Below, in pieces: positions 1 to 8,710 of a stretch of 64,000 nt of DNA. Source of the stretch: Croceivirga lutea (GTDB lineage Bacteria > Bacteroidota > Bacteroidia > Flavobacteriales > Flavobacteriaceae). The stretch lies in the NCBI RefSeq assembly GCF_014235875.1, contig NZ_JACJUK010000001.1, positions 558,001 through 622,000 of the forward strand, written 5' to 3'. The notes beneath the pieces were generated by a model that was not told the DNA's origin, did no database searches, and saw nothing but the letters and a program-made list of their open reading frames with translations. The number at the start of each line of letters is the position of its first letter. Within the stretch, counting starts at the first letter, position 1. Made by a program: the position numbers and the translations under genes.

Positions 1-1
1 T

Positions 2-400
2 TTTCAGTTTCATCAGCTGTTACCAGAATTTAATGCTTTAGAAAATGTTTGTATTCCTGGTTTTATTCAACAAAGACCTAAAAAAGAGGTGGAAGAAAAA
101 GCATCAGAATTATTAGAATTTTTAGGATTATCGCATAGACTTCATCATAAGCCCAACGAACTATCTGGTGGTGAACAACAACGGGTAGCCGTGGCTAGGT
201 CTTTAATTAACAATCCTTCTATAATTTTGGCTGACGAGCCTTCTGGAAATTTAGATTCAGAAAGCGCAGAAAATTTACACCAACTATTTTTAAAGTTAAG
301 AGATGATTTTGACCAAACTTTTATCATAGTAACACATAACAAAGAATTAGCTGATTTGGCAGATAGAAAACTAACTATGGTAGATGGTTTAATTGTATGA
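2..400 (+). CDS. lolD: ABC transporter ATP-binding protein, LolD-like (5' partial)
   Basis: This is the C-terminal 132 residues of an ABC ATPase. The frame is open to the left edge, so the first in-frame ATG at 89 is internal. Visible elements in order are the Q-loop ([16 protein letters not shown]), the signature [15 protein letters not shown], Walker B with D-loop ([11 protein letters not shown]) and the H-loop ([11 protein letters not shown]). The Q-loop followed by '[11 protein letters not shown]' is typical of LolD, which powers release of outer-membrane lipoproteins from the inner membrane with LolC/E. Another MacB/FtsE-type exporter ATPase cannot be excluded, because the Walker A region and any permease lie outside the window. 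Its TGA overlaps the next ATG by 4 bp, so the two genes are probably co-translated. Confidence 0.8.
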   Translation, partial: FQFHQLLPEFNALENVCIPGFIQQRPKKEVEEKASELLEFLGLSHRLHHKPNELSGGEQQRVAVARSLINNPSIILADEPSGNLDSESAENLHQLFLKLRDDFDQTFIIVTHNKELADLADRKLTMVDGLIV

Positions 401-966
401 AAAGAACATTTGAAAGAATCCTAGATTTTATAAAGAATCCAAAATACGTTTCTTATTCTGATGCTCCTGGCGGCTATAAATGGAAGTTGTTTTCACACAT
501 TCTGGTGCTTTGCCTAGTGCTAGGGATTTTAACCTCTATGTTTACCAGTATTCTACTAGAGGTAATTCTTAAAATAGACCTTGGTGGACATGAGATGGAA
601 GAGTTATTAGCTAATAGTTCTTTACTACTAGTGTTTTTTTTAGCTGTAATTGTTGCTCCTTTATTTGAAGAATTATTCTTTAGAGGAGGTTTATCTCTGT
701 TTAAAAATAATCCTAATTTTAAGTGGATATTTTATGCTAGTGCAGTGTTATTTGCCTTAGTTCATATTACAAACTTTGAATCCTCTACCACGGTTTACCT
801 ACTAACTCCTTTACTAGTTTTACCACAATTAATTTTAGGATTTTTATTAGGCTATATTAGAGTACGATTAGGTCTTCATTGGTCAATACTATTACATGCC
901 TGTTATAATGGTATATTGTTTTTGCCCGTAGTAATTTTACAATTATTAGGAATACCTATTGAATGA
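397..966 (+). CDS. CPBP family intramembrane metalloprotease
   Basis: This 189-residue polytopic membrane protein carries the CPBP (CAAX protease and bacteriocin-processing, Abi) motifs. The Glu-Glu-x3-Arg signature is [10 protein letters not shown] (E91, E92, R96), a second-motif histidine lies in ALVHITNF (H123), and the last motif is LLHACYN (H167, N171), so the catalytic set looks complete. Hydrophobic segments lie near residues 33-60, 74-90, 111-125, 133-155 and 165-188. The substrate is unknown; members cleave prenylated or peptide substrates in the membrane. It overlaps lolD by 4 bp upstream and the next gene by 4 bp downstream, so the three are likely one transcript. Confidence 0.85.
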   Translation: MKRTFERILDFIKNPKYVSYSDAPGGYKWKLFSHILVLCLVLGILTSMFTSILLEVILKIDLGGHEMEELLANSSLLLVFFLAVIVAPLFEELFFRGGLSLFKNNPNFKWIFYASAVLFALVHITNFESSTTVYLLTPLLVLPQLILGFLLGYIRVRLGLHWSILLHACYNGILFLPVVILQLLGIPIE

Positions 967-1727
967 GATTACAAGAGTTAAAAGAATTTTTAGATGAAAA
1001 GGCTGCGTATTACGAAAACCGCACTTTTTTAGATACTGACCCCATTCAGATACCGCATCATTTTTCTAAAAAAGAAGACATTGAAATTTCCGGATTTTTA
1101 ACCGCTACAATTGCTTGGGGAAATAGAAAAAGTATTATTACTAATGCCACAAAATTAATGGCGTTATTTGACAATGCACCTTATGACTTTATACTAAACC
1201 ACTCGAAAGCAGATTTAAAGGCCTTAGAATCATTTGTGCACCGAACATTTAATGACGATGACCTTACATATTTTATAAAAGCATTAAAAAACATTTATCA
1301 AAATCATAATGGTTTAGAAAATGTATTAACGCCACATTCTAAAGCTGAAAACTTACAAGAAAGCATAACAAAATTTAAGTCTACTTTTTTTGAATTAGAA
1401 CACCCAGCTCGTACAGCAAAGCATGTTTCTAATCCTGCTACAGGCTCTGCTGCCAAGCGTATTAATATGTTTTTACGTTGGATGGTTAGACCCTCAAAAA
1501 ACGGAGTAGATTTTGGTATTTGGACACAAATTAAACCCTCCCAACTTTCTTGTCCCTTAGATGTACATTCTGGCAATGTAGCTAGAAAACTCAAGCTTTT
1601 GAAACGAAAGCAGAATGATGCCAAAGCGCTGTTAGAGCTAGATAAAAGCTTACGCAAATTTGACCCCGTTGACCCTGTTAAATATGATTTTGCATTATTT
1701 GGATTAGGGGTATTTGAAAGATTTTAA
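963..1727 (+). CDS. TIGR02757 (DUF2400) family protein
   Basis: A 254-residue soluble protein matching the TIGR02757 family seen widely in Bacteroidota. Recognisable stretches are the N-terminal 'DPIQIPHHFSKKEDIEISGFLTATIAWGNRKSII', the central 'KRINMFLRWMVRP..GVDFGIW' and the C-terminal 'FDPVDPVKYDFALFGLGV'. The central stretch recalls helix-hairpin-helix DNA glycosylase folds, but the family's activity is not established and I assign none. The start overlaps the CPBP gene (ATGA). Its TAA at 1725-1727 overlaps the stop of the convergent peroxidase gene through a shared TTAA, leaving no room for a terminator. Confidence 0.85.
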   Translation: MRLQELKEFLDEKAAYYENRTFLDTDPIQIPHHFSKKEDIEISGFLTATIAWGNRKSIITNATKLMALFDNAPYDFILNHSKADLKALESFVHRTFNDDDLTYFIKALKNIYQNHNGLENVLTPHSKAENLQESITKFKSTFFELEHPARTAKHVSNPATGSAAKRINMFLRWMVRPSKNGVDFGIWTQIKPSQLSCPLDVHSGNVARKLKLLKRKQNDAKALLELDKSLRKFDPVDPVKYDFALFGLGVFERF

Positions 1728-3565
1728 TTACTACTTTCAAATTGTTTGTCTGTCAATGTTTTCATAAAAGCAATTAGGGCCTTAGACTCTGTAGTTGATA
1801 AGTGTAAAGAATCTGGCGGTAACGTTTGTAGCGGAACATCTAAGCCCATACCAGCACCACCACCAACATTGTAGAAATTTACTACCTCTTCTAAAGAACT
1901 GTATACCCCGTTATGCATGTATGGAGCCGTCAATTCAATATTTCTAACTGTAGCAGTTTTAAAAAAGTTTTTACGTTCTTCAACCTTGTATGGTAAATAT
2001 TGGCCGGGGTCATCATCTAATACCGGATGTTCAAAACTAGCGTTCATAGGAACTCCTAAATTCTCGAATTCAGTTTCCATATATTTTGGTGGAACTGTAC
2101 CGTTGAATGCGGGTGGAAAATGGCAGGTTGCGCAGGCAGCCTTACCCATAAATAAATTAAAACCAAGTATTTCTTCTTTAGTTAAAGACTCTTCCTTCTC
2201 CTGCATATTTCTATCAAACTTAGAATCAAAAGGTGCCAAGCTCCTTATATAGGTTGCAATGGCGTGTCTAGCGTTCCAATTGGTTGCCTTACCATCGTAC
2301 AACTCGTTGAATGCAGATGTATATTCTGTACTATTGTTGATTATTTGCTCAATGGAGCTCAAATCCATATGAAATTCGTCCACGTCATTAACCACATTAA
2401 CAATTTGGTCTTCTAATCCTGTAGCTCTTCCATCATAAAACATGGTTTTCTGAAAAACTGCATAGGTTAAAGTAGGTGAATTTCTTTGTAAAGCTTTACC
2501 ATTTGCACCTTTGGCAATTTTGTTACCATCTGTAAATGCTAGAGACTGCACATGACAAGTAGCACAGCTTATTGATTTTGAAACTGATAAATTAGTATCA
2601 TTAAACAACTGCTTGCCTAAAGCAATACGTTCAGCTGTTATTTCTGGTGAACGTGGTAATGCAAACTTTTTAATATTAAAAAAATCTTTATCAAAAAGAT
2701 TCTCCGCAGTCGGATTTAATTCTCGTGAAGTATTTAAAGCAATTTTCCAATGATTGGCCACTTTATTAATTAATGATAGCTGTTTGTTGGTATGATTTTT
2801 AATAAACGAATACCTATCAAAACTATCAAAATTACCTGCTTTCAAAGTAGCTATGGTTAATTCAATTTCTTTTTGAAAATCCTTATAAATACTGGTATCT
2901 ACGAATGTTTCTTCATAGATGAATAAAACTTTTTGTAGTGTTTGATAATTGTATATAGCTTCCTGCAAAGAGTTGGCTAACATCGGCGAGTCAAAACCTG
3001 TAATGCCTTTAGTGGCAACGTTAACAATAGCATCTCTTATCATTTTAAGATGGTGCCTGTCACTTTGCCGAATTAAAATATGATTTTTTCTAATGTATGG
3101 TATTCTAACTTTAAGATATGCTAAAGTGTTCTGGAGTGTTTTATTATCTACTGCTTCATCAGCAAAAAGCGTTTCTTCTAATACTTGGTAACTTTTTGGT
3201 TTTAAAACCTTTATATCTTGATAATCATCGATTTCTACTTTTAACAAATTAGGAGCATTCATTGACAAATAATTTTCATAATCATAAGCAATGAGCATTG
3301 GTTCAACTCGTTTATACCACTCTCTACTTTTAAGAAAATACTTCTGGTTTTCTTCGATACTAAGCGTAGTATCTAATTTTTGAATAAAATAAGATGCGCT
3401 ATCTAGGGTCTCAAAATAATAGTTTCTAATATCCTCATTGAATAAAGAAGTAGATTTTTCAGAAACTACCCTTGCAGGTTTAGCAACTTCCTTTTTGCAT
3501 GATAGCAATGTACAGCTTACTACTAAAGACAATACAAATAGACCTTTTTTACACATAGAAATCAT
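1724..3565 (-). CDS. di-haem cytochrome c peroxidase/MauG-like lipoprotein with imelysin-like N-terminal region
   Basis: The C-terminal half is a di-haem cytochrome c peroxidase/MauG-type module with two CATCH haem c sites (about residues 334-338 and 478-482) and the usual 'LGKQLFNDTNLS', 'RNSPTLTYAVFQKTMFYDGRA' and 'APYMHNGVYSSLEEVVNFYN' motifs. The N-terminal 300 residues are helical and resemble the imelysin/ICMP fold, including 'KPKSYQVLEETLF' where imelysins have GxHxxE, though here without the histidine. A lipobox (LLSC) predicts a periplasmic lipoprotein. I start at ATG 3565 because the longer ATG (3595) lies inside the terminator hairpin of the upstream PhoX-like gene; ATG 3556 is also possible. 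Peroxide detoxification or metal-linked redox work is inferred. Confidence 0.8.
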   Translation of the reverse strand: MISMCKKGLFVLSLVVSCTLLSCKKEVAKPARVVSEKSTSLFNEDIRNYYFETLDSASYFIQKLDTTLSIEENQKYFLKSREWYKRVEPMLIAYDYENYLSMNAPNLLKVEIDDYQDIKVLKPKSYQVLEETLFADEAVDNKTLQNTLAYLKVRIPYIRKNHILIRQSDRHHLKMIRDAIVNVATKGITGFDSPMLANSLQEAIYNYQTLQKVLFIYEETFVDTSIYKDFQKEIELTIATLKAGNFDSFDRYSFIKNHTNKQLSLINKVANHWKIALNTSRELNPTAENLFDKDFFNIKKFALPRSPEITAERIALGKQLFNDTNLSVSKSISCATCHVQSLAFTDGNKIAKGANGKALQRNSPTLTYAVFQKTMFYDGRATGLEDQIVNVVNDVDEFHMDLSSIEQIINNSTEYTSAFNELYDGKATNWNARHAIATYIRSLAPFDSKFDRNMQEKEESLTKEEILGFNLFMGKAACATCHFPPAFNGTVPPKYMETEFENLGVPMNASFEHPVLDDDPGQYLPYKVEERKNFFKTATVRNIELTAPYMHNGVYSSLEEVVNFYNVGGGAGMGLDVPLQTLPPDSLHLSTTESKALIAFMKTLTDKQFESSN

Positions 3566-3581
3566 AGGTTTTTTTAGATGC

Positions 3582-3612
3582 AAAAAGGTTCCCATTTTCA
3601 GGGAACCCTTTT
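3582..3612 (-). terminator. Rho-independent terminator of the PhoX-like gene
   Basis: Inverted repeat with 7-bp GC-containing arms (GGTTCCC at 3587-3593, GGGAACC at 3601-3607) around a 7-nt loop. On the minus strand it is followed by a run of T (plus-strand A run 3582-3586). It lies 22 bp after the stop of the PhoX-like gene and just before the peroxidase start. Confidence 0.8.
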
Positions 3613-3633
3613 GTTTAAACTTTTATTTAAAAA

Positions 3634-5184
3634 CTATCTTGGAAGACCTGTAATCTTAAACAAGAATGAACCTTCTAATCTTGCCGCATCTTCAGAAATA
3701 GCTGTTGGATCAACAAACTTTAGACCATCAGCTCTAACTGCTGAATCTGGAGTTGTAGAAAAATTCCATCCGTGAACCTGAGCACCACCAATAAATGTAG
3801 GTTCAGAAGCACCAATGATATCAGTAACGTCTATTAAACCAGTAATTTCCCACATATTTTCTGTTGTACCATAACCTAAACCAGAAGCAACAATTTGGTT
3901 ACATTCCATAACTTCTTTAACTGTTCCGTTAGCAAGATCATACTGCCATAGTTTAGCGTAACCAGAAATAGCTGGGTTTAAATCAGCATAACCATTTGGA
4001 TCTTCTTGTACGTATGCATAGTTTTCTGTAACTACAATGTTATCAGGAGAATGCATACCGTCAGCTTTACCACCAATTTTATCACCATCCATAATTACAG
4101 TTATTTTAGCATCACCTGTTGGGTCTTCTGGGTTTAATTCTAATTTGTAAACACGACCAAAAGAAGTACCTCTATTAGCTAAATCAGGGTTATCTCCTCT
4201 AATTCTACCAGTAGCGTTGAAAAACACGTTTCTTTGGTTCTCAGCAGAACCTCTTTGCCAATCAATATCTTCAATTCTTTGGAAACCAATTGCAGAAGAA
4301 TCAATTGCCTCTTGGTTAAGTTCAGCAATTGTTCTTTCTGTTACCTCAACCCACTCAACATCGTAAGTTACGTCTTCGGCCATACCCATTTCAAATAACT
4401 GACCACCTTCATTTGGAGCAGTTTCAACAGGATTCTTACCTCTTAATACGTACAATTTACCACCGTAAAGGTCACCTCTAGAACCAACATACATTCCAAA
4501 GTGAGCTTCTGGGTAAGTGTTGCTGCTATCATCATCACCCATGAAAACCACAGTTTGTGAAGCATAAGCATCTTTACCAATTACTACCGCATTTTCTGTA
4601 GACCATTCACCTAAAGAAGGTAGTCTTTCAGCTTCAACTCTATCTTCTGTAGGACGAAAAGGGTTAACCTTGTATACACCTTTAGCATTACCACCCCATT
4701 CACCACCAGAAAGATAAAGTGGGCCAAAACCATGTTCTTCTAAAGTTACTGAAGATCCAGAACATTGCGCAGTAAATGCTGTTGCAGTAGCGTTAACAAT
4801 GTAATCCCCTTCAATAGGCTGTAAATCAGAATTCATTTGAATTCTGGCAATTGAGTAGTCTGCTTCTAAGTTGTTGATGAAGGCATAAGTACCGTCACCG
4901 TTAGGATATAATGCAGCACCATCCATATATGAGCCATATACAAATGAAGAATCTGCAGGCAATATATCAGCAGAAGACATTATCATTTCTAATTTTGCTG
5001 AGCTAGCAAAATCTCCTTTTAATTCGAATACTGAATTTGGAATAACAGAGCTAGTTAACGCCTGTTTTTCTTCAGTTCCTGGATCTACATCATCGCCGCC
5101 GCCGATGAAATCGTCTAATTCTTGGCAAGAAGTTGCTAAAACAGCTGCACTTGCACAAAGCAATAAATTTTTTAGTGTTCTCAT
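3634..5184 (-). CDS. PhoX-like (DUF839) lipoprotein
   Basis: A 516-residue predicted lipoprotein: 'MRTLKNLLLCASAAVLATSC' gives a signal with lipobox ATSC. The body matches the PhoX/DUF839 beta-propeller family: 'RIEDIDWQRG', 'VFFNATGRI', 'GRVYKLELNPEDP', 'HSPDNIVVTENYAYVQEDP', 'ENMWEITGLIDVTDI' and 'GGAQVHGWNF'. True PhoX is a calcium/iron phosphatase. Whether this divergent homologue keeps all metal ligands cannot be judged by eye, so I call it PhoX-like. It is an acidic surface or periplasmic protein transcribed ahead of the peroxidase gene and separated from it by a terminator. A possible -7 element (TATTTTTG on the minus strand, 5224-5231) lies about 40 bp upstream, without a clear -33 TTG. 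Confidence 0.75.
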   Translation of the reverse strand: MRTLKNLLLCASAAVLATSCQELDDFIGGGDDVDPGTEEKQALTSSVIPNSVFELKGDFASSAKLEMIMSSADILPADSSFVYGSYMDGAALYPNGDGTYAFINNLEADYSIARIQMNSDLQPIEGDYIVNATATAFTAQCSGSSVTLEEHGFGPLYLSGGEWGGNAKGVYKVNPFRPTEDRVEAERLPSLGEWSTENAVVIGKDAYASQTVVFMGDDDSSNTYPEAHFGMYVGSRGDLYGGKLYVLRGKNPVETAPNEGGQLFEMGMAEDVTYDVEWVEVTERTIAELNQEAIDSSAIGFQRIEDIDWQRGSAENQRNVFFNATGRIRGDNPDLANRGTSFGRVYKLELNPEDPTGDAKITVIMDGDKIGGKADGMHSPDNIVVTENYAYVQEDPNGYADLNPAISGYAKLWQYDLANGTVKEVMECNQIVASGLGYGTTENMWEITGLIDVTDIIGASEPTFIGGAQVHGWNFSTTPDSAVRADGLKFVDPTAISEDAARLEGSFLFKITGLPR

Positions 5185-5408
5185 GTTAATTTTACGTTTG
5201 AAAAAATATTAAAGGATTCTTAACAAAAATACCTTTCAAGACTCTTTACTCGTGTAAATTAAACATGGTCATAAATTGAACTAAAGATCAAAAAAACGTT
5301 AAAAAGTTAACGAAATGTTATTAATTAAATTGATTCTTAATAAGGGTATAATGAATAATGAACTAAACATACTTTTAACCTATTTAACATCAACACCATA
5401 GCTATTAA
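5185..5408. other. AT-rich intergenic region
   Basis: 224 bp between the Gfo/Idh/MocA gene and the PhoX-like gene, both on the minus strand. It should contain the PhoX-like promoter (candidate -7 box at 5224-5231). I see no hairpin terminator for the Gfo/Idh gene and no convincing small ORF. Confidence 0.5.
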
Positions 5409-6542
5409 TTAATCTCCAAAACCATAATTGGCCGGCAAATCTAAAATAACTTCACTGCCCTTATTTGCAATAGAATTGTAAATAGCTTCAATGATAATCA
5501 TATCTCTTTTCCCCATTTCTCCTGGAGCTAAATTGGGTGTGTTAAATAGAATATGACTTGCAAAATCATCCATTTGTAGTTTTTGCTGGCTTTCATGCGG
5601 AAAATTAAACTCACCTTTTGAAGAATTACCATGTAAAGGTCCATAATTATTAGCTGGTTCTAATTCAAACCAACCCTCTGTACCTACAGCATGTAATCTA
5701 TTACCGCCAAAATTATGAGAAGTAGTCATATTTGCTACAGCTCCACTCTTAAATTTAAACTGCGCTGTAATAGTTTCATCAGTAGCTTTAAAATAATCTG
5801 GTCTCGTACTAAATTCTTGGGCAGAAACCGCAATAGGATTTTCTCCTGTAGCGTAAATGGCACTTTGAAAAGCATAAACACCCATGTTTACCAATGCACC
5901 TCCACCAGACAACTCTTTATTTAAACGCCATTGCTCAGGATTTCCTGTTGAACGATACGAGGCATCGGCGGAAACATATAAAATATCTCCAAATGTTTTT
6001 TCTTTTACGTAACGCTTTACTTCTTGTGTGTAGGGCTCTGAATGTAACCGGTAACCCATACCCAATTTAACACCCGCCTTTTTACAAGCATCAATTATCT
6101 CATCACATTCAGTAACATTCATTGCCATTGGCTTCTCACAAATAACATGTTTGCCAGCTCTCGCTGCTCGTATTGAAAATTCAGCATGCATTGAATTTGG
6201 TAATACTACGTAAACAATATCTATATCATTATTGTCCTTTATAGCATCAAAGTTTGAATAGTTGTATATGTTGGTTTTGGGTATGCCATATTTTTTTGCC
6301 CAAATAGCTTCTTTTTCTGGTGTTCCAGTAACAATGCCCGCAAGATAACAGTGTTTAGTATCTTGTAGTGCAGGAGCTAATTGGTAGGTACTATAACTAC
6401 CTAAACCCACTAAGGCAATTCCCAATTTTCTATCTTGTTTGTTATTTTTAGTATTTGCCATTACCATATTTGAAATTAAAGCTGTTCCTGCTAAACCTTG
6501 AGTTAGTTTGGCATTAAAACTTCTTCTGTTAATTTTTTTCAT
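5409..6542 (-). CDS. Gfo/Idh/MocA family oxidoreductase with Tat-like signal
   Basis: A 377-residue NAD(P)-dependent sugar oxidoreductase of the Gfo/Idh/MocA family. After a Tat-like leader (MKKINRRSFNAKL, twin Arg then Ser-Phe, followed by a short hydrophobic stretch) comes a Rossmann segment 'KLGIALVGLGSYSTYQLAPAL', the family EKP motif in 'HVICEKPMAMN', and the C-terminal beta-sheet domain. I start at ATG 6542 because it begins directly at the Tat signal; an upstream in-frame start at 6575 adds 11 non-conserved residues. Export with bound cofactor, as in glucose-fructose oxidoreductase, is the likely reason for a Tat leader. The substrate is unknown. It is divergent from the S10 carboxypeptidase operon. 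Confidence 0.85.
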   Translation of the reverse strand: MKKINRRSFNAKLTQGLAGTALISNMVMANTKNNKQDRKLGIALVGLGSYSTYQLAPALQDTKHCYLAGIVTGTPEKEAIWAKKYGIPKTNIYNYSNFDAIKDNNDIDIVYVVLPNSMHAEFSIRAARAGKHVICEKPMAMNVTECDEIIDACKKAGVKLGMGYRLHSEPYTQEVKRYVKEKTFGDILYVSADASYRSTGNPEQWRLNKELSGGGALVNMGVYAFQSAIYATGENPIAVSAQEFSTRPDYFKATDETITAQFKFKSGAVANMTTSHNFGGNRLHAVGTEGWFELEPANNYGPLHGNSSKGEFNFPHESQQKLQMDDFASHILFNTPNLAPGEMGKRDMIIIEAIYNSIANKGSEVILDLPANYGFGD

Positions 6543-6641
6543 CCCCAATAGTTTCTTTAAAGATAGCCAATACAATTAGTTATAGAACAAAAGTGTAATG
6601 CTTTAAAATTCATTATTTTTAGAACTATCAAAAACCAACAA

Positions 6642-8129
6642 ATGAAAAAATTTATCACTTTAATCATTGTATTTCTTTTCACCATTACAGGCTTTGGTCA
6701 AGAGCGTAAATTGCCAATAGACACTACCGTAACCACACAACATAGCGTTACTATTAATGGACAATCTATTTCTTATACCGCAACTACAGGTACGCAACCT
6801 GTATGGGATGAACATGGTAAACCAACAGCAGCTTTACATTACACGTATTACACTCGAAACAATATTAAAGACCGTGCTTCAAGACCGTTACTATTTTCTT
6901 TTAATGGAGGTCCTGGTTCAGGTTCTGTTTGGATGCACTTAGCCTATACTGGCCCGCGGGTATTAAAAATTGATGATGAAGGATATCCTGTACAACCTTA
7001 TGGGGTTAAAGAAAATCCGTTCTCGGTATTAGATGTTACAGACATTGTATATATAAATCCGGCAAATACAGGATACTCTAGAACCATTCCTGAAAGTGGA
7101 AAAGAAGTAGATAGAGAAAAGTTCTTTGGTATTAATGCTGACGTTAAATATCTAGCGGAATGGATGAACACCTTTGTAACTAGAAACAACCGCTGGCGTT
7201 CTCCAAAATATATTATTGGAGAAAGTTATGGGGGTACACGTGTAATGGGATTATCACTAGCCTTACAAAACCAACAATGGATGTATTTAAACGGTGTAAT
7301 CATGGTTTCGCCTGCAGATTACAAAGTAATTAGAGTTGGAGGACCAGTTTCGAGTGCACTAAATTTACCCTATTATACCGCGGCAGCATGGCATCACAAA
7401 AGATTACCATCAGACTTACAAAGCAAAGACCTAACCGATGTCTTACCAGAGGCAGAAGAATTCACAATTAATAAACTTATACCAGCAATTGCGAAGGGAG
7501 GTTTTATTTCTGATAATGAAAGAAACGAAATTGCGCAAGCAATGGCCCGTTATTCTGGATTGAATCAAAAAGACATCATCGACCAAAATTTAGTGGTTCC
7601 AACTTCATTTTTCTGGAAGCATTTATTGAAAGAAAATGGGGGTTATACAGTTGGTAGATTAGACAGTAGGTATTTAGGTATGGATAAACAATTATTTGGT
7701 TCAAGACCAGATTATAATGCTGAAATCACTTCTTGGCTGCATAGTTTTACGCCAGCTATCAATTACTATTTACAAGAAGAGTTAAACTACAAAACAGATA
7801 TTAAGTACAATATGTTTGGCCCTGTGAGACCTTGGAATAATGAAAACGATAATGTGCGAGACGATTTAAGACAAGCTATGGCACAAAACCCGTACTTAAA
7901 TGTATTAGTACAGTCTGGATATTATGATGGTGCCACCACGTATTTTAACGCAAAATATACCATGTGGCAAATAGACCCAAGTGGTAGAATGAAAGATAGA
8001 ATGGAATTTAAAGGTTACAGGTCTGGTCATATGATGTACTTGCGCCGTGAAGATTTAAAACAAGCTAATGATGACATTAGAGCTTTTATTCAAAGAACCC
8101 TAACCAATGGTGAATCAGCAAAATATTAA
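6642..8129 (+). CDS. S10 family serine carboxypeptidase, secreted
   Basis: A 495-residue alpha/beta-hydrolase of peptidase family S10 with an N-terminal signal peptide ending near GFGQ. The oxyanion-region motif is NGGPGSGSVW (about 89-97), the nucleophile is in GESYGGTR (S195), Asp is in VQSGYYDG (D429) and His is in YRSGHMMYL (H463), so the triad appears complete. S10 enzymes remove C-terminal residues from peptides at acidic pH. Periplasmic or secreted peptide degradation is inferred. The next gene starts 2 bp after the stop, so the two are surely co-transcribed. It is the first gene of a plus-strand run reaching about 15.3 kb. Confidence 0.9.
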   Translation: MKKFITLIIVFLFTITGFGQERKLPIDTTVTTQHSVTINGQSISYTATTGTQPVWDEHGKPTAALHYTYYTRNNIKDRASRPLLFSFNGGPGSGSVWMHLAYTGPRVLKIDDEGYPVQPYGVKENPFSVLDVTDIVYINPANTGYSRTIPESGKEVDREKFFGINADVKYLAEWMNTFVTRNNRWRSPKYIIGESYGGTRVMGLSLALQNQQWMYLNGVIMVSPADYKVIRVGGPVSSALNLPYYTAAAWHHKRLPSDLQSKDLTDVLPEAEEFTINKLIPAIAKGGFISDNERNEIAQAMARYSGLNQKDIIDQNLVVPTSFFWKHLLKENGGYTVGRLDSRYLGMDKQLFGSRPDYNAEITSWLHSFTPAINYYLQEELNYKTDIKYNMFGPVRPWNNENDNVRDDLRQAMAQNPYLNVLVQSGYYDGATTYFNAKYTMWQIDPSGRMKDRMEFKGYRSGHMMYLRREDLKQANDDIRAFIQRTLTNGESAKY

Positions 8130-8131
8130 TT

Positions 8132-8710
8132 ATGAATACACCAAAATTAACAACGTTATTCCTTATCCTTTTTATTGGCATTATCAATGCACAAGATATA
8201 CCTTCGAAAGAATGGCAAATAAATACTGCCTTAATGGCCGTGCCAACTGATTTTAGAGATGGTGCTAAAGTCTATGGCTATGACCAAAAAGGCAACTTTG
8301 TAACCTTAAAGGAAGGAACTAACGATTATATTGCTTTGGCAGATACTCCTGGTGACGATAAGTTTTCAACAGCTGCCTATCATAAATCTTTGGATGAATT
8401 TATGGCACGTGGTAGACAATTACGAAAAGAAGGTAAAGATGGAAATCAAATTTTCGATATAAGAGAACAAGAAGTACGAGAAGGTCGATTAACTATGCCT
8501 GATAAAGCTACACTATGTGTGTTTACAGGTACCATTAATGAAACTACGAAAGAAATTGATAATCCGTATGTGCGTTATGTGTTTTATATTCCATTTGCTA
8601 CAGGAGAAAGTACAGGTCTACCCACTACCCCAACACCGCCTGGTCATGCATGGTTAATGAACCCAGGGACTCATAGGGCACATATAATGATTACTCCCCC
8701 ACAACAATAA
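8132..8710 (+). CDS. secreted protein of unknown function
   Basis: I do not recognise a characterised family. The 192 residues start with a signal peptide (MNTPKLTTLFLILFIGIINAQ). The mature part is mixed alpha/beta with two stretches that look conserved: 'YIALADTPGDDKFSTAAYHKSLDEFMARGRQL' and, near the C-terminus, 'PPGHAWLMNPGTHRAHIMI', where two His in an xGHAWLMNPG/GTHRAH context could bind a ligand or metal. There is no lipobox and no transmembrane helix beyond the signal. It sits 2 bp after the carboxypeptidase, and its stop overlaps the start of the CAT-like gene by 1 bp (TAATG), so a shared pathway with those two enzymes is plausible. Confidence 0.75.
   Translation: MNTPKLTTLFLILFIGIINAQDIPSKEWQINTALMAVPTDFRDGAKVYGYDQKGNFVTLKEGTNDYIALADTPGDDKFSTAAYHKSLDEFMARGRQLRKEGKDGNQIFDIREQEVREGRLTMPDKATLCVFTGTINETTKEIDNPYVRYVFYIPFATGESTGLPTTPTPPGHAWLMNPGTHRAHIMITPPQQ

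Noticed and set aside
89-400. Start of the first ABC ATPase gene at ATG 89
   Set aside because: The frame is open to base 2 and encodes the Q-loop upstream, so ATG 89 is internal and the gene is cut by the window edge.
1304-1657. 117-aa minus-strand ORF inside the TIGR02757 gene
   Set aside because: Antisense to a full, recognisable coding region; no family resemblance. The same reasoning removes the other opposite-strand ORFs inside named genes.
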